Positions 1 through 5,495 are shown, counted from the first letter of the stretch. The stretch is DNA of 5,975 bases from Ktedonobacterales bacterium (GCA_025928125.1 JAICKD010000236.1:1-5975); one strand, 5' to 3'. The notes: generated by a model not told the origin, from the sequence alone. Numbers and translations are program-made.

Positions 1-71
1 CGGGCCGCCCGCGGGTCGGGGATCTGGGCGAAGGCCTGCAGCAGGCTCGCCCCCAACTCTGGTGTCCTCAT
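1..71 (-). CDS. N-terminal fragment of ISAs1-like transposase (cut by window edge)
   Basis: Only the first 23 codons are in the window; the gene runs off the left edge. Translation from ATG (complement of 69-71) gives MRTPELGASL followed by LQAFAQIPDPRAAR. The pattern LL-x-AFA-x-IPDPR is characteristic of the domain at the N-terminus of ISAs1-family and related DDE transposases (DDE_Tnp_1-associated), where it precedes the catalytic DDE core. No catalytic residue can be seen here, so whether the gene is intact is unknown. No clear ribosome binding site precedes the ATG, which is common for transposases. A likely element end lies 42 bases upstream (see the 72-113 entry), which supports this start. 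The family call rests on a short motif and is moderately secure. Confidence 0.6.
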   Translation of the reverse strand, partial: MRTPELGASLLQAFAQIPDPRAA

Positions 72-113
72 GCCATCAGTCTACGCCTACTCGTCAACTA
101 TCGAAAGACCCTG
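72..113 (-). mobile_element. Putative terminal end of the ISAs1-like element
   Basis: Reading the minus strand from 113 towards the transposase start at 71, the sequence begins CAGGGTCTTTCGA. ISAs1-family elements typically begin with CAGGG-type terminal inverted repeats shortly before the transposase ATG, so 113 is a plausible outer boundary. The opposite end lies outside the window, so the inverted repeat and any target duplication cannot be checked here. Confidence 0.4.
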
Positions 114-134
114 GTCCCGGGGGAGTGGCTATCA

Positions 135-838
135 TTATGGGTAGGCGAACTTAAAGACGTGTGCGGGATACTTGGGATGGGCGCGGTGATAGAGTTGGCA
201 ACGGTTCCAGGCGTAGACAAACAGCTTGACCGCATCCCGCAGCGCATGGAGCGAGCGCGTGAAACAGCTCGAGCGGCACACGAGGCGGGCGAGGTAGTGC
301 CGCAGATCGGCGTTACCGCCTTCGATGGAGTTGGTCTGGCTCTTGTTGGGCAGCGCCTCATGCTGACCGGGATAGTCGACCGTGTCGGTATAGGTGGCCA
401 GTTGGTCCGAGGAGTACTGACTGGCCGAGGGCGCGGTGTTGAGTAGGGCCCGCAAGCGGCCTCGGCTCGCGGTCGTAGGCGACATCGTAGGCGATGATGC
501 AGTGGGTGGCCCGGTCTACCTGAGCGATGATGTAGACGTGGTTTTTCGCTGTTTCAAACGTGTAGAGCCCGTCTAGAGCTCGTCGAGTTCGACAACCGGG
601 AGCGGGTGCTGGTGGTCATGGGGGCGGTGCTGGGGGCTACTCCGGCAAGGTCGCAGCGTAGGCCGACGACCTGGTTGGCCACGGTCTGATGCACGGCGCC
701 TCAGTGTCGGGCGATGAGGAGCAGGTTCATGCTGTCCACGTAGAAGCCGGATGGCTTGCTGGCGGATGGCCTCGTTGTAACCTTGCGGTTTGGACTACGG
801 CGTGTACTTGCGCTAGCATTGTGGGCAGATGATCTCTT
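135..838 (-). pseudogene. IS1-family transposase, frameshifted and interrupted
   Basis: On the minus strand the parts of an IS1-type transposase appear in order but in different frames. They are: a zinc-knuckle half CPQC (828-817) followed by an in-frame stop; the helix-turn-helix segment YVDSMNLLLIARH, ended by a stop, with HQTVANQV just beyond in another frame; ELDEL, then after an indel YTFETAKNHVYIIAQVDRATHC, here split as YTFETAKNHV and YIIAQVDRATHC (strand around the DDE aspartate); and a last open block (485-135) with KSQTNSIEGGNADLRHYLARL and a basic C-terminus ending in TAA at 135-137. Family members read nearly the same pieces continuously (ELDELYTF, HQTVANW, SxEGxNAxLRHYLARL). At least three frame changes and several stops make this a dead transposase. 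Recognition of the family is secure; the exact start is not. Confidence 0.8.
473..496. repeat. 12-bp tandem duplication in transposase remnant
   Basis: TCGTAGGCGACA (473-484) is followed directly by TCGTAGGCGATG (485-496), matching in 10 of 12 positions. In the transposase frame it repeats the residues AYDV. It lies at a frame break of the IS1-like pseudogene and probably arose by replication slippage during decay. Confidence 0.6.
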
Positions 839-861
839 CCAGAGCGGTAGTCTACCACTCC

Positions 862-1076
862 TAATAGCCGCTTCCGCGTACATTGTCACTTGTCGTGGTT
901 AGGCGCTCTGTGGTAGAGTGTCAGTATTGCTGCAGTATCTTCGCTCTCTGTCAGAGGTCGCCCTGTAATCTCACAGGACGACATACCTTACCATCTTTCG
1001 TAACTGATAGAGTTGAACGTTGATCATGCAATGAATAGGTTCTCTCGCGTACCGGATTTGAGGTGGCAAATTGTCA
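862..1076 (+). promoter_or_regulatory. Leader region of the caspase/V4R gene set
   Basis: No gene is visible in these 215 bases. Two weak sigma70-like candidates occur: TTGTCG (890-895) with 18 bp to TAGAGT (914-919), and TTGAAC (1013-1018) with 17 bp to TAGGTT (1036-1041). A small hairpin, CCTGT-6 nt-ACAGG, lies at 962-977, just after CTCTGTCAGAG, a short interrupted palindrome. It would sit in the untranslated leader if the first promoter is used. None is strong, so this only marks where transcription of the downstream genes most likely starts. Confidence 0.25.
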
Positions 1077-1532
1077 ATGTCAGACAAACGAGAGGCAGAA
1101 GACTTCGATCATTTCCTTATCCATTTTGATTCCACTAGCAGTTATTCTCCGCTCGCGTGGATACAGGTTGGCGAGGTGGCGTTGAAGGATGCGGTGGCTG
1201 AGCTTAGTGTCAATGGCACTACTCTCACCGAGCAGCGCGTCGAGGATCCGAATCAAGATACCTCCCGGGGGCTCGGCTATGACTTGCTAATCGGGATCGC
1301 CTCTAACGTTGCAACCACATTGCTGATCGATTTCTTCGCTATGCTTATTGCCAATGTCTTCACACGTTACCCTCGACCTGAATGGGTCACACTCGAAAGC
1401 GAAGCAAACGAATCGGATACCGATGTTGCCTTCCGGGCTGACGAAGGCTCCGAGACCATTCGGGCCAAGATTCAGGTTTGGTTGCTGCGCGCCGAGGTTC
1501 TCAAACATCGACTTATCATCCGCATACACTGA
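1077..1532 (+). CDS. Hypothetical protein with one hydrophobic helix, first gene of the caspase/V4R set
   Basis: 151 residues from ATG 1077; TTG at 1071 is in frame but sits only 4 nt from the GAGGTGG ribosome binding site (1060-1066), whereas ATG is 10 nt away, so ATG is preferred. I do not recognise the family. The N-terminus (1-66) is acidic and mixed alpha/beta. Residues 70-95 (LLIGIASNVATTLLIDFFAM and onward to NVF) form a long hydrophobic stretch interrupted by Asp85, followed by TRYPRP. That looks like a membrane helix or buried helix followed by a basic proline linker. The C-terminal 50 residues are acidic, then basic. A small protein with a hydrophobic helix beside a caspase recalls, in layout only, the effector-associated constant components (EACC) described in bacterial conflict systems; I cannot show homology. 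The last 55 bases are open in all three frames, so the C-terminus could be altered by a frameshift. The next gene starts 53 nt downstream. Confidence 0.65.
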   Translation: MSDKREAEDFDHFLIHFDSTSSYSPLAWIQVGEVALKDAVAELSVNGTTLTEQRVEDPNQDTSRGLGYDLLIGIASNVATTLLIDFFAMLIANVFTRYPRPEWVTLESEANESDTDVAFRADEGSETIRAKIQVWLLRAEVLKHRLIIRIH

Positions 1533-1541
1533 TATCAGTGT
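1526..1541. promoter_or_regulatory. 16-bp perfect palindrome over the gene 1 stop codon
   Basis: ACACTGATATCAGTGT is its own reverse complement across all 16 bases. It covers the TGA stop (1530-1532) of the first gene and lies 45 bp before the caspase start. A gapless palindrome makes a poor RNA hairpin and no U-run follows, so an intrinsic terminator is unlikely. A binding site for a dimeric regulator is the more natural reading, but no regulator gene is present in the window. Confidence 0.35.
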
Positions 1542-1585
1542 GGCGCCTAAATCGGTACGACCAGCATCCTGAGCGAGGGCTTGCT

Positions 1586-3334
1586 ATGCCGATGAACTCA
1601 TCGAACACTCGAGCAGTCGTGGTTGGCATTAAACGCTTTGACCATTTTCGTCCTCTTCCCCTGGCGGAGGCAGATGCTAAGGCATTTGCAGACATGCTGC
1701 GCGAACTCGGATGGCAGGACGTCAAGTTGTGGCTCGGCTCGGAAGCTGATGCCGCAGGAGTGGTCAACTCAGCCCTGGCCGTCCAAGACCTCCTACACGA
1801 TTACTTCTTGGGTCCGTCTACTAGCCCCGAGACCTTTGTCGTTTTCTATTACGCCCGCCACGGGTATCTCAACGTACGCCGTGATCAGGGCTACTTGGCC
1901 TTTCCTGACACTGAAGAAAAACATCTGACAAGTGCGATTGCGATGGATGACATTCTGCAGAAATTAGTCATGGCAACCAGTGCACAGCGTGTGGTCGCCA
2001 TCCTTGATTGCTGCCACTCAGGCGCCGCCTTCGAGCGCTTCCGTGCGGCGCCACGCGATGAAACAGATCTGCTCGTGGGGGCGAGCAACGTTTCCCGCTT
2101 GACGGATCTGGCCGCCGAGCGGCAGCCTGGGTTCGGCATCCCACGCCACACCAACCGGGCGCGCCACGTCAGTGGACGTGCGCTTTTGGCTGCCTGCCGG
2201 GCAAACGAGTTGGTACCCGAGGAGGAGGCCATTGTCAGTGGTGTTCCAACCGGGCTCAGCGAGTTCTCCTACCTGCTATGCCAGGGGTGGCGTGGAGCTG
2301 CAGCAGTTGGTCACAAGGTGACTATCCGGCGGCTTTCGGATTGGGTAAGTGATCAGCTCCAGAGTGAGTTGCACACGCCCATATTGTATGAACCTCCCCA
2401 GCCAAGCTTCGTGATTCACGAGTTGCTCTCGACTGATGGTTCGCGACCGCTCGGAGCAGTTGCTCAGGTCGACTCGCCCTATCTGGCAGACCGACAGTTC
2501 ACGGCATGGTCAGTTGGGAGTCTGCGCTACTTGTTGCCTCCGTTCGTAGCCATTCCAAATGAAGGCCCTTTCGTCATGGGAAGTGCACAGGAAGATGTCG
2601 CGGAATACAGCAAGGTTGCCGAGTACAGCAACGAATTCTCGACGCAATCGGGCAATACACATGATCCGGTCCGGGTTGAAGACTTCGAGATCGCGGTCTA
2701 TCCCGTCACAGTGGCCGAGTATGCACTATTCTTAGCTGCACAGAGTGCCGACCAACGCAATCCGCATGTGCCTTGTGAGCACATGCCTCCAGATTGGGAT
2801 ACTCAACGAGACCAATATGAAATGCCGGTGACAAACATCACGTTGCAGGATGCTTTAGCGTATTGCCGATGGCTGTCCTCGGTGAGTAGACAATCGTATG
2901 CGCTGTGCTCGGAAGCGCAATGGGAGAAAGCCGCGCGTTGGGACCCTAGTAGTAAGCACGCACGAGTATTCACGTTCGGCGACGTGTGGGATCCTCACGC
3001 ATGCAATGTGTGCTCGGCGCGGCTCTTACGCATCGGAGAACCTCCCACTGACGTCAGCCCCTACGGCATCCATGACATGGCAGGTAACGTCATGGAGTGG
3101 ACAGCATCGCCTTTACGCAATTACCCCTTCAACACTGCTCCTCCTGTAGGGGAGGATCCGACCCTCAGGCAGGCGGTCCGTGGGGCCTCATTTCAGGACG
3201 ACTCCGTTGGTGACGCGCGCGCAGCACGTCGCCGTAGCTTGCCGAGCGACGGGCGCTACGATGACGTTGGCTTTCGCGTGGTCAGACTCAGCACAAGTGA
3301 TTCGGAGCGGGAATCGAGAGGAGACTACCAATGA
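1586..3334 (+). CDS. Caspase-like (C14) protease fused to an FGE-sulfatase-type domain
   Basis: 582 residues. ATG 1586 is chosen because GAGCGAGGG (1571-1579) precedes it by 6 nt and the conserved first strand (TRAVVVGI) follows at once; the frame is open back to 1478, but that stretch has no protein-like pattern. Residues 8-260 form a caspase-hemoglobinase fold: strand VFYYARHG gives His92, and VVAILDCCHSG gives the nucleophile Cys143 (Cys142 adjacent). ALLAACRANE (199-208) and EFSYLLCQGWRG (from 226) resemble the p10-like half of metacaspases. Residues 323-567 form an FGE-sulfatase/C-type-lectin-fold domain: IPNEGPFVMGS, YPVTVAEY, YCRWLS, SEAQWEKAARW, SPYGIHDMAGNVMEW, AVRGASF and the closing GFRVVR. 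The cysteine pair of true formylglycine-generating enzymes is absent near RRRSL, so this is probably a binding module. Cleavage after Arg/Lys is expected from metacaspases but unproven here. The odd point is Arg91 in place of the usual Gly before the catalytic His. It overlaps the V4R gene by 4 nt. Confidence 0.9.
   Translation: MPMNSSNTRAVVVGIKRFDHFRPLPLAEADAKAFADMLRELGWQDVKLWLGSEADAAGVVNSALAVQDLLHDYFLGPSTSPETFVVFYYARHGYLNVRRDQGYLAFPDTEEKHLTSAIAMDDILQKLVMATSAQRVVAILDCCHSGAAFERFRAAPRDETDLLVGASNVSRLTDLAAERQPGFGIPRHTNRARHVSGRALLAACRANELVPEEEAIVSGVPTGLSEFSYLLCQGWRGAAAVGHKVTIRRLSDWVSDQLQSELHTPILYEPPQPSFVIHELLSTDGSRPLGAVAQVDSPYLADRQFTAWSVGSLRYLLPPFVAIPNEGPFVMGSAQEDVAEYSKVAEYSNEFSTQSGNTHDPVRVEDFEIAVYPVTVAEYALFLAAQSADQRNPHVPCEHMPPDWDTQRDQYEMPVTNITLQDALAYCRWLSSVSRQSYALCSEAQWEKAARWDPSSKHARVFTFGDVWDPHACNVCSARLLRIGEPPTDVSPYGIHDMAGNVMEWTASPLRNYPFNTAPPVGEDPTLRQAVRGASFQDDSVGDARAARRRSLPSDGRYDDVGFRVVRLSTSDSERESRGDYQ
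2600..2635 (+). repeat. 18-bp imperfect tandem repeat inside the FGE-type domain
   Basis: The codons for AEYSKV (2600-2617) are followed directly by those for AEYSNE (2618-2635), with most bases shared. The repeat lies in the loop between the opening VMGS strand and the VRVEDFEI strand, a place where this family varies in length. It looks like a recent in-frame duplication. Confidence 0.5.
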
Positions 3335-4068
3335 ATCCCAATGGGTCAATTAATGGAAATCTAGGCAATGCTACCCTGCACTTGGATACGAGTGACGGCG
3401 TCCTAAGCTTGGACGGCCGTGAAATCGTGCTTATGCGAGTCAAACTGATCGCTCGCTTGTTTGCGGACATCATGAGGAACCTCCCGCTTAGTGGAATACC
3501 TCACAATGTAGGCCGCATGCTGGGCGAGGACTATGCGGTCGACTGGCTGCTAATGAAGACGCCTATCACGGGAGGCACGTTTGAGCTCCCGACCGACTTG
3601 CGGCGGCATACCGCTGAGTATGAGCGTCTCGAAGACCAGATCGACCGCGGGTCCCTCGACCCCGCAATACTTTCTGCAGAGAAGCGTATGGCGGAGACCA
3701 TCCGCGAGGGGCTACGCCATTGGCTGATCTCTCTGCCCGATGCGACACTACAGCGCGCGTGGCAAGGCATGTTGGACTTAGACATCTTTGGAGGCTGGGG
3801 AAGGGCCAAACTCATCGATTTTCGCCGTGCGGATTCCTCTGCCCGCATTGACGTGACCGCTTCCTTTATTGCCCGGCCAGCACACATCTGGTATCAACAT
3901 GGCATGGATCAACAACATGTCTGTGATTTTCTCGCAGGCTATCTCGAAGGGGAGGCGCGCGTGCTCTTCGCGAACGAGGAAATCGCTGGCAGCGAACAAC
4001 AGTGCCGCCTTGAAGGCGGTGATGTCTGTTCTTTTGCGTTCCGTCCCGTCACCTCTTTAATGCGATAA
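3331..4068 (+). CDS. V4R (4-vinyl reductase) domain small-molecule sensor protein
   Basis: 245 residues. The start ATG overlaps the caspase stop (ATGA), with AGGAG (3319-3323) 7 nt upstream, so the two are translationally coupled. The signature VCDFLAGYLEG (197-207), then EQQCRLEGGDVCSF (222-235), is that of V4R domains, the ligand-binding fold found in XylR/DmpR/MopR-type phenol and xylene regulators and in bacteriochlorophyll-related 4-vinyl reductases. In MopR zinc is held by C155, E178, C181 and C189. Here C198, E222, C225 and C233 keep nearly the same spacing, so a zinc site is predicted. The preceding WGRAKLIDF and SFIARP strands complete the fold. The N-terminal 130 residues are helical and include GRMLGEDYAVDWL, as in other V4R proteins. 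There is no AAA+ or DNA-binding output domain, so it presumably signals through a partner, most simply the adjacent caspase protein. The ligand is unknown. Confidence 0.85.
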   Translation: MNPNGSINGNLGNATLHLDTSDGVLSLDGREIVLMRVKLIARLFADIMRNLPLSGIPHNVGRMLGEDYAVDWLLMKTPITGGTFELPTDLRRHTAEYERLEDQIDRGSLDPAILSAEKRMAETIREGLRHWLISLPDATLQRAWQGMLDLDIFGGWGRAKLIDFRRADSSARIDVTASFIARPAHIWYQHGMDQQHVCDFLAGYLEGEARVLFANEEIAGSEQQCRLEGGDVCSFAFRPVTSLMR

Positions 4069-4084
4069 GACTCGCCAAGACTCG
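4067..4084. repeat. Direct repeat AAGACTCG with 10-bp period
   Basis: AAGACTCG occurs at 4067-4074 and again at 4077-4084, starting at the stop codon of the V4R gene. The 10-bp period would put both copies on the same helix face. The copies are short, so chance is possible; there is no terminator-like hairpin with a T-run in this 48-bp gap, which leaves read-through into the next gene likely. Confidence 0.35.
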
Positions 4085-4116
4085 TCGCGCCCACCTACAG
4101 AAGAAGGGATATCCTG

Positions 4117-4575
4117 ATGAAGAAGCTCTCTCCCCAAGATGTTGCGAACCTGTGGCAGTACTATTTCAACGACGCTGCCGTGCGCTCAGCCAAGACGCTA
4201 GCGGACCATGTTGACGTGGCGGTCTTTGGTAGCGCGACCCACACGTTACTGCGCCATGGTCGGCAAGGTCTGACGGAGCGGCCCTATGCCGATGAACTGC
4301 TCGCGACGGGTCGGCTATTACTTACCGTCGTCCTCAAGTTCCGCCAGATGTTCACTGTAACGCCGAGTTCCCTCACCTTCGACATGGATGATGGGAGGAG
4401 CGTGTACGCCATCCCATTTCACACCAATCCTGAGCAGCGCAGGGGAGACGAAGATGGTACTATAGACACAGTGGTTGTGCTGTTCGGAACGGACTTGGCG
4501 ATCATGGCGTTTGAATTCACAAGACTGTCCAATGAAGGGTGGGATGAGGTTGGCCCGCGCCTGCCTACGACCTAG
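4117..4575 (+). CDS. Hypothetical protein, fourth gene of the caspase/V4R set
   Basis: 152 residues from ATG 4117, preceded by GAAGGG (4103-4108) at 8 nt spacing. I do not recognise the family. The first 45 residues look helical (QDVANLWQYYFNDAAVRSAK), with an HTLLRHGRQGL turn. The rest is predicted to be mostly beta: GRLLLTVVLKFRQMFTV, SLTFDMDDGRSVYAIPF and a late hydrophobic pair VVVLFGTDLAIMAFEF. There is no signal peptide, membrane helix, cysteine or catalytic-looking motif. Its shape would suit a small cytoplasmic ligand- or partner-binding domain. It lies 48 nt after the V4R gene on the same strand, probably in the same transcript. The reading frame resumes after the TAG stop for seven codons, and nearby bases in another frame read DDAAWLATLAMGR, so an old C-terminal truncation cannot be excluded. 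Confidence 0.7.
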   Translation: MKKLSPQDVANLWQYYFNDAAVRSAKTLADHVDVAVFGSATHTLLRHGRQGLTERPYADELLATGRLLLTVVLKFRQMFTVTPSSLTFDMDDGRSVYAIPFHTNPEQRRGDEDGTIDTVVVLFGTDLAIMAFEFTRLSNEGWDEVGPRLPTT

Positions 4576-4655
4576 CCATTGGCCATTCGTATAGATTGAC
4601 GATGCGGCCTGGCTGGCTACTCTGGCCATGGGTCGTTAGAGAGTTGGGGCGAGGA

Positions 4656-5138
4656 ATGCAGTGGAGTGCTCATGTTGGCCATGAAGGTGTCTTTGACGGC
4701 GCCTTGAGTCTGGACGCTATCGAGGACACTTGGAATTCTCTCTTTGTAGAGCCGTTTGACGAGACGTTGGCACAGCAGGTCCATTCCTTGCGCGCCGCCG
4801 CATGCGGACATAGCCACACACTTCTCTCCTTCGGTCCGCGTATCGAGTGTGATTCCTTGCTCCAGATCGCGCGTGAACATCTGGCGGCCGCGCCTTCAAT
4901 TCATGCCTTTTCGGATGAACCCCCGACCATGTACTTCTCCCTCAAGCCCGGAGACGAGTACCTATATGTACAGGCTGTGCCGACGACGTTACCAGCATGG
5001 TTATCTCAAGAGGCGCCCGTGCAATTGCTCCTCTTCGCACTCCTTGGGCCTCAGCGATCGGTCCTTGCAATTGCAAGCCATCTGACCAGCCTTCTGGAAA
5101 GCAAGCTTGCTGCCAACTCCACGCCCGCTGAGGTCTAG
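4656..5138 (+). CDS. Hypothetical protein, fifth gene of the caspase/V4R set
   Basis: 160 residues from ATG 4656. The frame can be extended to ATG 4602 or TTG 4596, but those have no ribosome binding site and add a tryptophan-rich run (MRPGWLLWPWVV) that looks non-coding. ATG 4656 follows TTGGGGCGAGGA, a purine-rich if closely spaced site, so it is preferred without certainty. I do not recognise the family. The middle is helical (LAQQVHSLRAAA, LLQIAREHLAAA). The C-terminal part, EYLYVQAVPTTLPAW then APVQLLLFALLGPQRSVLAI and SHLTSLLES, faintly resembles the last strand and helix of PTS EIIA type-2 domains, but the phosphorylated PH motif is not evident, so I do not name it so. It is 80 nt downstream of the previous stop. 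Its own stop is immediately followed by IS5-type debris, so the native 3' context has been lost. Confidence 0.65.
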   Translation: MQWSAHVGHEGVFDGALSLDAIEDTWNSLFVEPFDETLAQQVHSLRAAACGHSHTLLSFGPRIECDSLLQIAREHLAAAPSIHAFSDEPPTMYFSLKPGDEYLYVQAVPTTLPAWLSQEAPVQLLLFALLGPQRSVLAIASHLTSLLESKLAANSTPAEV

Positions 5139-5149
5139 AGTCGTCAACG

Positions 5150-5430
5150 TCAACAGTAGTTGCGAGCCCAACAACGGCGCCAGTGTTGACATCAAACCCT
5201 TAAATCAGCAGCCCGAGCGTATCGACCAGCAGATGCCGCTTTCGTCCATTCAGCTTTTGCTGCCATCGAAGCCCCGCAGACTCCCATGGTGGGTCTTGAC
5301 CGATTGGCTATCAATGATGGTGGCGCTCGGTGTCGAATTATATCCTACGTGGCGACGAGCGCACGCAGGCGCGCACGCTCGTTGATGAGTTGACACGGAG
5401 GGGTATGGGCACGTTCGCTCCTTATCGCAC
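5150..5430 (-). pseudogene. IS5-family transposase fragment
   Basis: On the minus strand, TPSATIIDSQSVKT is followed by RGFDGSK, then after a one-base frame change KLNGRKRHLLVDTLGLLI, a stop, and VNTGA. This is the hallmark DDE-proximal block of IS5-family transposases (PSAAIIDSQSVKT, GKKVKGRKRHILVDTLGLLL, then the V-x-x-A-x-x-x-DRDGA turn), including the first catalytic Asp in IIDSQ. At least one frameshift and one stop interrupt it, and both the N-terminal third and the C-terminal half are missing. It is therefore a dead relic. A 7-bp inverted repeat ACGAGCG/CGCTCGT (5355-5382, 14-nt loop) lies in its upstream part and has no clear role. Its C-terminal side stops being recognisable about 10-40 bp from the stop codon of the fifth core gene. 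Confidence 0.75.
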
Positions 5431-5486
5431 ACGAAGGCGCGCTATCCCCAACACGGCCTATAGTGGCGGCTTCTCGCGCCTGGGCA

Positions 5487-5495
5487 TGCTACACT
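5487..5495 (+). promoter_or_regulatory. Candidate extended -10 promoter for the membrane protein gene
   Basis: TGCTACACT reads as an extended -10 element (TG, one base, TACACT). No good -35 hexamer lies 17 bp upstream (the area reads GGCTTC), which extended -10 promoters tolerate. Transcription would begin about 85 nt before the ATG at 5586, leaving a leader that contains a direct repeat of GTGCAGCCC. Confidence 0.4.

Larger units (their letters stand above)
122..861 (-). mobile_element. Degenerate IS1-like insertion sequence
   Basis: The inferred element is about 740 bp, close to the usual size of IS1-type elements (roughly 0.7-0.8 kb). Both ends carry a matching 7-bp inverted repeat, GGAGTGG at 122-128 and CCACTCC at 855-861, which bracket the transposase remnant closely. 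I see no target-site duplication: bases outside the two ends differ. This fits an old, rearranged copy. The left end is only 8 bp from the putative end of the neighbouring ISAs1-like element, suggesting nested or back-to-back insertions. The boundaries are an inference from short repeats plus the coding extent. Confidence 0.45.

Noticed and set aside
159..446. Plus-strand open frame of 95 codons
   Set aside because: It lies wholly opposite the IS1-like transposase remnant, whose minus-strand translation matches a known family; the plus frame has no recognisable pattern.
962..977. Hairpin CCTGT-6 nt-ACAGG as a terminator
   Set aside because: The stem is only 5 bp and no T-run follows; at most it is a weak leader structure.
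1478..1585. Upstream extension of the caspase protein by 36 residues
   Set aside because: The extension would start at a codon inside gene 1 without a ribosome binding site, and its sequence has no domain-like features; ATG 1586 has a good site and directly precedes the conserved first strand.
1891..2232. Minus-strand open frame opposite the caspase domain
   Set aside because: It mirrors the high-GC codons of a confidently identified protease gene and has no family resemblance.
5355..5382. Inverted repeat ACGAGCG/CGCTCGT as a transcription terminator for the core genes
   Set aside because: The loop is 14 nt, there is no T-run, and it lies more than 200 bp past gene 5 within IS5 debris.
5107..5385. 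Plus-strand 92-codon open frame after gene 5
   Set aside because: It starts inside gene 5 and then runs antisense to the IS5-type transposase block, which explains the sequence better.
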